From assembly GCA_021325095.1 (NCBI GenBank), contig JAJPHV010000103.1, forward strand, positions 1 to 61,696: a DNA stretch of 61,696 bases. Reading direction: 5' to 3'. The DNA comes from Chloroflexota bacterium. Lineage in GTDB: Bacteria > Chloroflexota > Anaerolineae > Aggregatilineales > UBA2796. A model generated the notes under the pieces. That model searched no databases. It was not told the origin of the DNA and worked only from the letters and a program-made list of their open reading frames with translations. Below are positions 17,686 through 26,309 of this stretch, in pieces; the first letter of the stretch is position 1, and each line of letters begins with the position of its first letter. A program made the translations under genes and the position numbers.

Positions 17686-17799
17686 GTTACAGATGCGATA
17701 ATAGTATTATTGGGGCGCGGGTGGCATTCGACAGCGGGCGCACAGGGGACAGAATAGCACGGATGTTCTAGCATGTCAAGGGCCAGTTTTCGGATTTAG

Positions 17800-17944
17800 A
17801 AGGGGCTGAATCGTTCCAACGAAGCTCCAACGCGATCTGAACGTTGACCTCACCCCCCGACCCCCTCTCCGAATTCGGAGAGGGGGAGTCGAGCACAGCA
17901 AGACAGGGGTGAGGTTTGCCAACGGTTAAGAAGATTCAGCCCTT
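17800..17944. repeat. Inverted repeat flanking an interspersed repeat copy
   Basis: AAGGGGCTGAATC at 17800-17812 is matched by GATTCAGCCCTT at 17933-17944, one base short of perfect. Between them lies a copy of the C/G-rich repeat. The arrangement resembles a small non-autonomous element or a long hairpin. Confidence 0.5.
17846..17915. repeat. Interspersed C/G-rich repeat, intergenic copy
   Basis: ACCTCACCCCCCGACCCC, hairpin core CCCTCTCCGAATTCGGAGAGGG, a 20-bp spacer and GGGGTGAGGT form one unit. It is placed upstream of gyrA but before its predicted promoter. Confidence 0.8.
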
Positions 17945-17967
17945 ATTCCCCTGATCCGCCCGCCCGT

Positions 17968-17996
17968 TGATCCTCAACCGCAGGCGTGGTACAATC
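17968..17996 (+). promoter_or_regulatory. Predicted sigma-70-type promoter of gyrA
   Basis: TTGATC at 17968-17973 and TACAAT at 17991-17996 are separated by 17 bp. Transcription would start near 18003, giving a leader of about 100 nt before the gyrA ATG. Sequence evidence only. Confidence 0.55.
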
Positions 17997-18103
17997 TAGA
18001 ACCGATGTTCGAGTTTGACAGGGTTCACCCTATTCTCTATCATTACCACGCTGCTTGAGGCCACGACAACAGCGAGGCAACGCTAGCAAAAGGCACACAC
18101 TTC

Positions 18104-20611
18104 ATGGATGTAGGAGTCATTCGGCAGGTCAATATTGACGAGCAGATGCGCGAGTCGTACCTCGACTACGCCATGAGCGTGATCGTGGCCCGCGCGCTGC
18201 CCGATGCCCGCGATGGGTTGAAGCCTGTTCACCGCCGTATTCTGTACGCCATGTATGACATGGGGCTGCGGCCCGATTCACCGTTCCGCAAGAGCGCCAG
18301 GATCGTCGGCGAAGTGCTTGGCAAATATCATCCGCACGGCGACGTGGCCGTATACGACGCCATGGTGCGCATGGCGCAGAACTTCTCCATGCGCTACGAA
18401 CTGATCGACGGGCAGGGGAATTTCGGCAGCATCGACGGCGATGCCCCGGCAGCTATGCGCTACACCGAGGCGCGAATGGCCGCGATGGGCATGGAACTGC
18501 TGACCGACATTGACAAGGAGACGGTGGACTTCACCGAGAACTTTGATGGCAGCCTGACTGAACCCGCCGTTCTGCCCGCCGCCATGCCGAATCTGCTGGT
18601 CAACGGCGCGTCGGGGATCGCGGTGGGCATGTCCACCAGCGTGCCGCCACACAACCTGGGGGAAGTGTGCGACGCGCTGATCTACATGCTGCGCAACTGG
18701 GATCGGCTGGAGGACATCGACATTGCGCACCTGATGGAATTCATCAAAGGGCCGGACTTCCCGACGGGCGGGCTGATCTTCCGGGGGGACGCCCGCAGCG
18801 GCGAGGATGCACTGATCACAGCCTACGCGACGGGCCGGGGCAAGCTGACGGTGCGGGCGAAGGCACACATCGAGAACGTGGGGCGCGGCAAGACGCGCAT
18901 TATCATCAGCGAGATTCCGTTTCAGACGAACAAAAACAGTTTGATCGAGCGCATTGCCGACCTGGTGCGTGACGAGCGGATCGACGGCATCAACGATCTG
19001 CGCGACGAAAGTGACCGGCAGGGCCTGCGGATCGTCATTGAGTGCAAGAGCAACGCCGATCCCGCCGCCGTGCTAACCGACCTGTTCAAGCACACGCCAC
19101 TGCAAGACACGTTCAGCGTGATCATGCTGGCGCTGGTCGATGGCGAGCCGCGGATGCTGACACTCAAGCAGGCGCTGCGCGTGTACATCGATCACCGGCT
19201 GGAGGTGGTGCGACGCCGGAGCGAATTCGACCTGGCACGCGCCCGCGAACGCGCCCACATCCTGCAAGGCTTGCTGATCGCGCTGGAACGGCTTGACCGG
19301 GTGATCAAGACGATCCGCGAAAGCCAATCGACGGACGAAGCGCGGCAAAGGTTGATCGAGCGCTTCAAGCTGACGGAAATCCAAGCTAACGCCATCCTGG
19401 ACATGCAACTCCGGCGGCTGGCGGCGCTGGAACGGGCCAAGATTCAGGACGAGTACGACGAAAAGATGGTGACGATTGGCTACCTGGAAGGCTTGCTCGC
19501 CAACCCGGAGGCGATGCGCGGCGTGATCGTGGACGAACTGATAGAACTCAAGCAGCGCTACAACGATCCGCGCCGGACGGTGGTGGTGGAGGGCGCGCCG
19601 ACGCCCGTCACGGCGCTCGACCTGCTGGCGCACAACGAAAGCACCTGGGTGACGCTAACCGTTGGCAACCGCCTGAGCCGCACCTACAAGGATGCACCGC
19701 CCAAGATCACTACGCAATTGGAGGACGCGCCGCGCTTCCTGCTGCGCAGCAACACGATGGACATCCTGTACCTGTTCGCTTCCAACGGGCAGGCGGTGTC
19801 CGTGCCGGTTCAGCAGTTACCCCTGAGCGACGATCCGGCGACGGGCGTGGAGGTGCGCGCCTTCGCCGATCTGCGCAACGGCGAAGAAATCAACGGCGCG
19901 ATCAGCCTCGAACCAACGCTGGAGGATGGGTATCTGTTCTTCGCCACCGAGAAGGGCGAGGTCAAGCGCATCCGCATTGCCGACCTGCCGGGCCTGACGG
20001 CGCACGCCTTCACGGTCATGAACGTCGGCGATGACCGGCTGATCGCGGCGCACTACGTCAACGAGGAAGACGAAGTGATCCTGGTGACGGCGGAGGCGCA
20101 GGCCATCCGCTTCAAGGTGTCCGAAGTGCGGGCGACGGGCCTGCCTGCGGGCGGAATGCGCGGGATCAAGCTGGATGACATCGCGGGGGATAAGGTCATC
20201 GCCGCGCAAGTCATCCGGGAGGGGATGTCGGTCTGGACGATCACCGAGGACGGCATCGCCAAGAGCACGCCCATCGCCGAATATCCCGTGCAGGGGCGGG
20301 CTGGGATGGGCGTCTTTGCCATGAAGATCGCGCTGGGCCAGCGGCTGGGGGCGGCAACGGTGGCAACGCTTGACGATCTGGTGGTGATCCTGACGGCGAA
20401 GGGCAAGTTCAAAGTGGTCAAGTTTCGGGCCGCGCCGCAAGGCCCGCGCAACTCGAAGGGTGACTACGTGATGAACGTCAACAAGACGGATCGGGTGCGC
20501 GGCGTGACGCAGATCGTGCTGCGCCCGGAGCCGCCTCCTATCCTGCTGCCGCCGGAACCGATCCATGCGCCTGGCACGAACGGGGCCAGTGAGGAGACAG
20601 CGCAGACGTAA
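18104..20611 (+). CDS. gyrA: DNA gyrase subunit A (type IIA topoisomerase breakage-reunion subunit)
   Basis: This subunit cleaves and rejoins DNA during supercoiling. The protein of 835 residues has the winged-helix/TOPRIM-facing core from residue 8, the active-site tyrosine Y120 in [10 protein letters not shown], and the C-terminal beta-pinwheel repeats from about 500. In the quinolone-determining region the residue equivalent to E. coli Ser83 is V81 (PHGDVAVYD) while the Asp87 equivalent D85 is kept. The GyrA box, normally QRRGGKG, reads QGRAGMG, which weakens the distinction from ParC; the call as GyrA rests on overall similarity and length. gyrB is not in the window. Confidence 0.93.
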   Translation: MDVGVIRQVNIDEQMRESYLDYAMSVIVARALPDARDGLKPVHRRILYAMYDMGLRPDSPFRKSARIVGEVLGKYHPHGDVAVYDAMVRMAQNFSMRYELIDGQGNFGSIDGDAPAAMRYTEARMAAMGMELLTDIDKETVDFTENFDGSLTEPAVLPAAMPNLLVNGASGIAVGMSTSVPPHNLGEVCDALIYMLRNWDRLEDIDIAHLMEFIKGPDFPTGGLIFRGDARSGEDALITAYATGRGKLTVRAKAHIENVGRGKTRIIISEIPFQTNKNSLIERIADLVRDERIDGINDLRDESDRQGLRIVIECKSNADPAAVLTDLFKHTPLQDTFSVIMLALVDGEPRMLTLKQALRVYIDHRLEVVRRRSEFDLARARERAHILQGLLIALERLDRVIKTIRESQSTDEARQRLIERFKLTEIQANAILDMQLRRLAALERAKIQDEYDEKMVTIGYLEGLLANPEAMRGVIVDELIELKQRYNDPRRTVVVEGAPTPVTALDLLAHNESTWVTLTVGNRLSRTYKDAPPKITTQLEDAPRFLLRSNTMDILYLFASNGQAVSVPVQQLPLSDDPATGVEVRAFADLRNGEEINGAISLEPTLEDGYLFFATEKGEVKRIRIADLPGLTAHAFTVMNVGDDRLIAAHYVNEEDEVILVTAEAQAIRFKVSEVRATGLPAGGMRGIKLDDIAGDKVIAAQVIREGMSVWTITEDGIAKSTPIAEYPVQGRAGMGVFAMKIALGQRLGAATVATLDDLVVILTAKGKFKVVKFRAAPQGPRNSKGDYVMNVNKTDRVRGVTQIVLRPEPPPILLPPEPIHAPGTNGASEETAQT

Positions 20612-20612
20612 A

Positions 20613-20650
20613 CCTTACCCCCCGGCCCCTCTCCAACTGGAGAGGAGAGA
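20613..20650. repeat. Interspersed repeat, short copy that supplies a ribosome-binding site
   Basis: TTACCCCCCGGCCCCTCTCCAACTGGAGAGGAGAG follows the gyrA stop directly. Its right arm GGAGAGGAG ends six bases before the ATG of the next gene, so the repeat provides the Shine-Dalgarno sequence. Confidence 0.7.
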
Positions 20651-20651
20651 A

Positions 20652-21140
20652 ATGCCCATAAAACTCGGCGCAGACAGGCTGGTAACGCCCATGTTCACCC
20701 GGACAAACCCGCTGCTCAACCGCATCCCGCCGCCGATCCGCAACCTGATCCTGGCCCTGCTCATCGTCGGCTCGCTGCTGCTGCCCGAACTGCGTCCCGT
20801 GCTAACGCTGGTGCTGGTTGTGGCGCTGCCTGTCGGCATCGGGTTGCTGGTTGCGCTGCCAGTGCTGCTCCCGCCGCTGCGCCGTCTGGGGCGGAACAAT
20901 CTGTCGGCCCGGTGGGCCGAGATTGCCGGGTTTGGCGTGGCGGCTTTTTGCATCGTGATCGTCGGGGGCATATGGCTGTTGCCTGCGGTGGCTGCCCGCA
21001 CCGGTGTGCCGCTGGCTCTGGAAACATCACAAGATTACGTGGTCCTTGGCGGGCTGGCGCTTGTGCCTGCGCTGGCCTGCGCCGGGTTTGTGGCACGGTT
21101 TACAGCAAGCGCCCCGGCTGCGCCCGGAGCGCCTGAATGA
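20652..21140 (+). CDS. Small integral membrane protein of unknown function
   Basis: The 162-residue protein has about four hydrophobic segments: roughly 27-45, 46-72, 91-116 and 125-152. The termini are charged and the last ten residues are Ala/Pro-rich. No family was recognised. ATG 20652 follows GGAGAGGAG at good spacing; ATG 20691 (MFTRTNPLL) is an alternative. It lies 40 bp after gyrA on the same strand and its last 41 bp overlap the 3' end of the convergent mutY gene. Confidence 0.65.
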   Translation: MPIKLGADRLVTPMFTRTNPLLNRIPPPIRNLILALLIVGSLLLPELRPVLTLVLVVALPVGIGLLVALPVLLPPLRRLGRNNLSARWAEIAGFGVAAFCIVIVGGIWLLPAVAARTGVPLALETSQDYVVLGGLALVPALACAGFVARFTASAPAAPGAPE

Positions 21141-22188
21141 TCTGCCGGTCTGCATGGCCGAAGGCAAAGCGCTCCAGTTCGTCCAGGCGTACCCACCGCC
21201 AATCGGCACAGCCGAGCGCCTGCGGCGGCCCCGCCACGTAGCGGCAGCGAAAAGCGTGCAGCGTGATCCGGAAGTGGGTGAAGGCGTGCCGCACGACCAC
21301 CAGCAGATCGCCCACCTCGACCTGGATCGCCAGTTCTTCCACCAGTTCGCGGGCCAGGCATTCGGGCAGCGTTTCGCCCGGTTCGAGTTTGCCGCCGGGG
21401 AATTCCCACAGCCCGCCGAGCAAGCCCTCAGCGCGGCGCTGCGCAATCAAGACCTGCCCCTGATCGTTCCAGATGACACCCGCCGCCACATCGTAGTGGG
21501 GTGTCTGCGGGCGGGGCGCTTTGACCGGGCGCTGATCCTGTGTGCCGCGCCGGAAGGCCAGGCAATATGCCGCCACCGGGCAGGCCCGGCAGAGGGGTTG
21601 GCGCGGCTTGCAGATCGTTCGGCCCAGTTCCATCAGCGCCTGGTTGTAGTCGCCTGGGCGCTCCGCCGGGACGAGCGACTCGGCCAGCGCCCACAGCCGT
21701 TTGTGCGTTACGGTGGCGCGGATGTCCTCCGCAACGTCGTACAGGCGGGCCAGTACACGTATCACGTTGCCATCCAGAACGGCGACCTGCTCGCCAAAGG
21801 CGATGCTGGCAATCGCGCCCGCCGTATAGCGCCCAATGCCGGGCAGTTTTTGAAGTTCTGCCGCCGTTTCAGGGAAGCGCCCGCCCTGCTCGGCCACGAT
21901 GACTCGTGCGGCGCGGTGCAGGTTGCGGGCGCGGCTGTAGTAACCCAGCCCCTCCCAACGCTTCAATACGTCATCCAGCGGCGCAGCCGCCAGTGCCGAC
22001 ACGTCCGGATACACCTCGACGAAGCGCTCGAAGTAGGGGATGACCGTTGCCACCTGCGTCTGTTGGAGCATGATCTCGGACAGCCAGACGTGATAGGGAT
22101 TGTGCGTGCGCCGCCAGGGGAGATCGGCGGCAGCCTGGCCGTACCAGTCCAGCAGGGATGTGACAAAGGGCTGCGCAGAATCGATCAC
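21100..22188 (-). CDS. mutY: A/G-specific adenine DNA glycosylase
   Basis: MutY removes adenine mispaired with 8-oxoguanine. The protein has 362 residues: catalytic E38 in SEIMLQQTQ, helix-hairpin-helix LPGIGRYTAGA (115-125), catalytic D139 in VLDGN, and a 4Fe-4S cluster formed by C193, C200, C203 and C209 in the usual 6-2-5 spacing. A NUDIX-like domain (about 235-355, GGKLEPGETLPE then RELVEEL) recognises the 8-oxoG strand. GTG at 22188 overlaps the upstream stop by 4 bp (GTGA); the frame is open further upstream but runs into the phosphoesterase gene. Confidence 0.95.
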   Translation of the reverse strand: MIDSAQPFVTSLLDWYGQAAADLPWRRTHNPYHVWLSEIMLQQTQVATVIPYFERFVEVYPDVSALAAAPLDDVLKRWEGLGYYSRARNLHRAARVIVAEQGGRFPETAAELQKLPGIGRYTAGAIASIAFGEQVAVLDGNVIRVLARLYDVAEDIRATVTHKRLWALAESLVPAERPGDYNQALMELGRTICKPRQPLCRACPVAAYCLAFRRGTQDQRPVKAPRPQTPHYDVAAGVIWNDQGQVLIAQRRAEGLLGGLWEFPGGKLEPGETLPECLARELVEELAIQVEVGDLLVVVRHAFTHFRITLHAFRCRYVAGPPQALGCADWRWVRLDELERFAFGHADRQIIQALRAQPGRLL

Positions 22189-23084
22189 GTTGGCCGTTCG
22201 GTGTCCAGAATGAAGGTCGTGATTTCCGGGCGGCAGTTGAAGCGCAGCGGTAACTGGGCCAGCCCGACGCCCCGGCTGACGTACAGCCACATGCCGTTCA
22301 GCCTGTAAAGGCCCATCGGGTACTTCCACGCCTGGTTAGGCAAGGCCAGCGGCCCAAGCAGCGGCACGCGCACCTGCCCGCCATGACTGTGCCCGGAAAG
22401 CTGCACGTCCACCCGGCCATCCTGCGCCACCCAGTCAGCATAATTTGACTCGTGAACCATCATGATCACGGGCGCGCCCGCCGGGATGCCGCGCAGGGCT
22501 GCATCGATGTCCTGGCGCTTTTCCCAAACGTCGTCCAGCCCGGCAATGACCAGGGCTGCGCCGCCGCGCCGGATCACGACGTGGCGGTTGAGCAGCATTC
22601 GCATTCCGGCGTCCTCAGCGGCGCTGCAAATCCGGGTAGGGGCTGCCCAGTAATCGTGGTTGCCCAGGATGCCAAAGACTCCATCGGGCGCCTTGAGCAG
22701 CCGCAGCCGGGAAATCCCATCCAGGCCCACCGCGTCGAGGTGGCTGGTGAAGTCGCCCGTGAACAGGATCAGGTCGGGATGCCCGGCGTTGACACGCCGC
22801 ACGATGGTTTCCAGGCGATCCGGCGTCAGCAATTTGCCCCGGCCCAGGTGGAAGTCGGTCAGTTGAACGATCCGGTAGCCGTCAAAGGCAGGATCGAGCC
22901 GGCGCAAAGGCAGGCGGCGTGTGTTGAAGTCCAACCAGCGCGGTTCGACCTGGCTAGCATAGAGGTAGGTCAGGTAGGCCAGCCCTGCGCCACCCAAGCC
23001 AGCCAGAGCGATCAGCCTGGCCCAGGTCGATCCGACCCAGTGCCAGCCATGAGAAGTGGTATGCAGTAGACGGGGATCGGGCAT
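22185..23084 (-). CDS. Membrane-anchored metallophosphoesterase (YkuE/YaeI-like)
   Basis: The protein of 299 residues has an N-terminal membrane segment (about 23-43) followed by a calcineurin-like phosphoesterase domain. The full set of metal motifs is present: TDFHLG, TGDFTSH, GNHDYW, HESN and GHSHGGQ. Relatives hydrolyse UDP-diacylglucosamine-type lipids or other phosphodiesters at the membrane; the substrate here is not known. It is the first gene of a two-gene operon with mutY, overlapping it by 4 bp. Confidence 0.88.
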   Translation of the reverse strand: MPDPRLLHTTSHGWHWVGSTWARLIALAGLGGAGLAYLTYLYASQVEPRWLDFNTRRLPLRRLDPAFDGYRIVQLTDFHLGRGKLLTPDRLETIVRRVNAGHPDLILFTGDFTSHLDAVGLDGISRLRLLKAPDGVFGILGNHDYWAAPTRICSAAEDAGMRMLLNRHVVIRRGGAALVIAGLDDVWEKRQDIDAALRGIPAGAPVIMMVHESNYADWVAQDGRVDVQLSGHSHGGQVRVPLLGPLALPNQAWKYPMGLYRLNGMWLYVSRGVGLAQLPLRFNCRPEITTFILDTERPT

Positions 23085-23096
23085 AGGGGGAGTTTA

Positions 23097-23153
23097 CCTC
23101 ACCCCCAACCCCCTCTCCGCTTCGCAGAGAGGGGGCGTATTGGGGTGAGGTAA
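23097..23153. repeat. Interspersed C/G-rich repeat, intergenic copy
   Basis: CCTCACCCCCAACCCC, core CCTCTCCGCTTCGCAGAGAGGGGG, then TTGGGGTGAGGT. It lies between two genes transcribed leftward: the upstream glycoside hydrolase and the metallophosphoesterase. The core could act as a transcription terminator. Confidence 0.8.
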
Positions 23154-23157
23154 ACGT

Positions 23158-24570
23158 CTATTTCAGCACCGCAGCCAGTGAGTCGCAAGCCGGGCAGCCA
23201 CCGCCGGGCCGGATCATGGCATAGCCTGCCTGCGGGTCTGCACCGTAGTAGGTGAAATCGACGTTGAAGACGATCATCAGACGGACTCTGCCGCTCTGCG
23301 CACTGAGCACTGCCGCCTGGGCCAGCCATTGCGCCTGCTGCGCGACAGTGGTGTTCTGCGCCCAGGTGAAACCGCCGGGCAGTGGGCCGTAGCCTTCGGG
23401 CGTCAGGTAGCCCAGTTCCGTCCAGCACACCTGCTTGCCACCAAAGGGCGCAGCCGCCCGATCCAGCATCGAGCCGAAGTAGCGGGTCGGGTAGCTGTCA
23501 CGCGGGTCACCGCTGTTCTGGGTGGGCGGAACAATGCCCTCGTTGTAGTGCGCGCCCACGCAGTCCATATACTGGCCTGCGCCCGCTGCCGCCATGCCCT
23601 GGTAGTACACGTCGTCGTTCCAGACGGCGTCGCTCTTGCCCGCTGCGCCCGCGAAGCCTGTTGGAGCCAGCGCGCCGCTGATGACCAGGGTGTTGCCATT
23701 GGCGGCTTTGATGGCGTTATAGGCTTTCGCCAGCATCTGCGTGTAGGTGGCCGGGTTGATCTGGCCCGTCGGCCACTCGCGGTCAATGTTCATCTCGTTC
23801 CAGATTTCGATGCCGTCCGCACCCGAAGCGGCCAGCCCGCCGACGAAGGCAGCAAACTGGTCGAAGTAGCCGGGGTTCAGAACCTGGCTCTTCTCGCCTT
23901 TGACGGACAGCAGTGTTTTGAAGCCCTGATTCTTGGCGGCGGAGATAATGGCCGGGCCGCGCCCATCGCCATAGGCAAGCTGAACTTTGACCCACTTCAG
24001 GCCCGCTGAACGCATTTTGTCAACGGTTCCGGCGTTAAAATCCTGAATCTGGCCGCCCGCCTCAAACGGGCCGTTGATGGCCTTGCCACCGACAGGCGCA
24101 GGCAAAGGGCTGCCGCCGGTGCTTGCCGCCGAACCTACCGTCGCACACATAAAGACCTGGCTCAGGTCGTAGGTCACATGCAGTTCGTATTCTTTGTTAT
24201 CGAAGTCCGTAATGGTAATGCGGTAGCCTGCCGTATCACCGGGTTTGGCCGTCTGGCCCTCGGCGGGGCAGCCCAGGGCACTATCCTTGAAGAGCAGCAG
24301 TTCCCACGTCCAGGCTTTGACGTAGGTGATGCGCTTGCCGATCTTCTTCGACAGCACCGCACGGGCGGCGCGCAGTGCTTGAATCTCGCGCGGGACAGGG
24401 GTTTCATCGCCCGCCCCGCCCCCGGCTGGCGCAGGGCCAGTGGCCGTCACAATGGGCGCGGGGGTCGGAGTCGTATTGTCCTGGGCAACAGCGCTGAACG
24501 CGGGAGCCAGGACCGTCAGCAAGGCGACACAGAGCAGGCTGGCCGCGAGCAAGAGCTTGGATACTTTCAA
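23158..24570 (-). CDS. Secreted glycoside hydrolase-like protein (clan GH-A fold)
   Basis: Residues 1-30 form a signal peptide if translation starts at the TTG at 24570, which has GGAGGG four bases upstream; an ATG at 24591 would add seven mostly acidic residues and is less likely. A Pro/Thr linker and a small domain of about 100 residues follow. The catalytic domain (about 165-470) is a TIM barrel of the GH5/GH39/GH53 kind: the acid/base glutamate sits in IEIWNEMN and the nucleophile in WTELGY. The substrate is probably a polysaccharide outside the cell but cannot be named. It is divergent from the GAF kinase across about 240 bp. Confidence 0.78.
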   Translation of the reverse strand: MKVSKLLLAASLLCVALLTVLAPAFSAVAQDNTTPTPAPIVTATGPAPAGGGAGDETPVPREIQALRAARAVLSKKIGKRITYVKAWTWELLLFKDSALGCPAEGQTAKPGDTAGYRITITDFDNKEYELHVTYDLSQVFMCATVGSAASTGGSPLPAPVGGKAINGPFEAGGQIQDFNAGTVDKMRSAGLKWVKVQLAYGDGRGPAIISAAKNQGFKTLLSVKGEKSQVLNPGYFDQFAAFVGGLAASGADGIEIWNEMNIDREWPTGQINPATYTQMLAKAYNAIKAANGNTLVISGALAPTGFAGAAGKSDAVWNDDVYYQGMAAAGAGQYMDCVGAHYNEGIVPPTQNSGDPRDSYPTRYFGSMLDRAAAPFGGKQVCWTELGYLTPEGYGPLPGGFTWAQNTTVAQQAQWLAQAAVLSAQSGRVRLMIVFNVDFTYYGADPQAGYAMIRPGGGCPACDSLAAVLK

Positions 24571-24814
24571 ATTGCCCTCCAAATCATCCATTCATGTACT
24601 GCGTTGACAAGACGGCGTATCAGAATACCGAAGATCAGGGTCGATGTCGAGTCGTCATCAGCCGTGTCAGGCGGGCGTAGGGCAAACGGCGCGTGCCTTA
24701 CGAACTCAACCAAAATTCGTTACAAACTATCTTCAAACGACTGGTTCTAGAGTATAAGCCGAATCTATTGTATGATCGGATCGGAAAGATAACGCAAAGG
24801 AGCGGCTGGCGGAC

Positions 24815-26197
24815 TTGTCCGTAAACTACGTGCAACCTTCCACCCCCAAGACGGGAAGTTTGACCAGTACCTTGCCACGCGCTGAACACCTTTCGCAGTG
24901 CTACACGGCACTGATCGAAACCTCTCAAGCGCTCAATCGCAACCTGGAATTCCACGAACTGCTGCAATTTATTCTGGAACGGATGTTGAAGGTCAGCGGG
25001 GCAGACCTGGGCAGCGTGCTGCTGGCGGATGAGACCGGCACGTTGCAATTCATCGGCGGGCGGGACATGAATGGCAACGTCCTGAGCGAGACGGCGCTGC
25101 CCCTCAGTCCATCGATAGCCACCCGGCTGCTCAACAGCTCGGACGTGGTGTGTGTGCGCGACGTGGCGCGCGACCCTGGCCTGCGCAACGACATCGACGT
25201 GGCGATGCGCTACCTGGCGGGCATTGTGGCGTTGCCCATGTTTCGTGGGGATGCCATCATGGGCGCCATCTGCCTGGGCAGCCGCGTGGCCCTGACGTGG
25301 ATCAATGACACCGATCTTGCCACGCTCAAGAGCATGGCAGCGCAACTCAGCCTCGCCACCGACAGCGCCATCGCCTACAGCGAGATCGCCCGCCTCAACG
25401 AAACGGTGGAGTACGAGGTCAAGCACCGCACCGAGCAGCTCACCGAAGCCAACAACTGGCTGGCCCAGTCGCTACGGCAGGCCGAGAACGACCTGGCGGT
25501 GCAGGTCGAAGGCGAGAAACTTCGCAACCGCTTTTTCTCAGCGCTGGCGCACGAACTGCGTTCGCCCACGCAGCTTATCTTCGGCCATGCCGTCATCATG
25601 CTGGACGAGGGCATTGAACGCCTGAGCCAGCAGCAGCACGAATCGCTCAAGGTCATTCTCAAGACATGCGAACACCTTCGCAATCTGGTGACGAAAGTGA
25701 TGGATGCCGGGAAGCTGAACGAGGGCGGCATGACGCTCGACCCGGCTTCGTTCGACATTCGCCCCCTGATCAACGAGGTATTGGAATCGAGTCGCGGCTT
25801 GCTGACGGGCAAAGAGGTGACGTTGGCTTACAACTATCCGCCCGACCTGCCCAATGTCCTGGCTGATGCGATGCGGGTGCGGCAAGTGCTGTTGAATCTG
25901 CTGGCGAATGCCTGCCGCTTCACCGACAAAGGCATGATCCGCGTCAGCGCTGCCGAGCGCGATGGATTCGTCGTGATCAACGTGGCAGATACGGGCATCG
26001 GCATCCCGGAGGATAAACTCCCGACGCTCTTCGAGGCCTACACCCAGGCCGACTCGCTGCGTTCTCACACGGGCACAGGGCTGGGCTTAATGATCTGCAA
26101 GCAACTGGTCGAACTGCACGGCGGCAAGCTGTGGGTCAACAGCAAGCCCGGCGTCGGCTCAGTCTTCTCCTTTAGCCTGCCTATCGTCCTGAGTTGA
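24815..26197 (+). CDS. GAF-domain sensor histidine kinase
   Basis: This soluble kinase of 460 residues has a GAF domain at about 28-190, a coiled linker (about 195-235), H246 in LAHELRSPTQL, then N (NLLANACRF), G1 (DTGIGIP) and G2 (GTGLGL) boxes. Start is TTG, with AAAGGAG eleven bases upstream. No response regulator is adjacent, so it is an orphan kinase. No membrane segment is seen; the GAF ligand is unknown. Confidence 0.9.
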   Translation: MSVNYVQPSTPKTGSLTSTLPRAEHLSQCYTALIETSQALNRNLEFHELLQFILERMLKVSGADLGSVLLADETGTLQFIGGRDMNGNVLSETALPLSPSIATRLLNSSDVVCVRDVARDPGLRNDIDVAMRYLAGIVALPMFRGDAIMGAICLGSRVALTWINDTDLATLKSMAAQLSLATDSAIAYSEIARLNETVEYEVKHRTEQLTEANNWLAQSLRQAENDLAVQVEGEKLRNRFFSALAHELRSPTQLIFGHAVIMLDEGIERLSQQQHESLKVILKTCEHLRNLVTKVMDAGKLNEGGMTLDPASFDIRPLINEVLESSRGLLTGKEVTLAYNYPPDLPNVLADAMRVRQVLLNLLANACRFTDKGMIRVSAAERDGFVVINVADTGIGIPEDKLPTLFEAYTQADSLRSHTGTGLGLMICKQLVELHGGKLWVNSKPGVGSVFSFSLPIVLS

Positions 26198-26309
26198 GTT
26201 ACCCGATTTCCCGCACTCTGCTGTCTTTTCTTTGAGCCGCTATCGGGAGCGGCGCGGTATACTGACGCCCGTCACATTGAGGCCACATGATTACCACCTC
26301 GGAGGGAAC

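Noticed and set aside
26232..26309. Earlier start for the phytoene desaturase-like gene
   Set aside because: The extension has no ribosome-binding site or homology; ATG 26310 has a strong GGAGG and starts just before the FAD motif.
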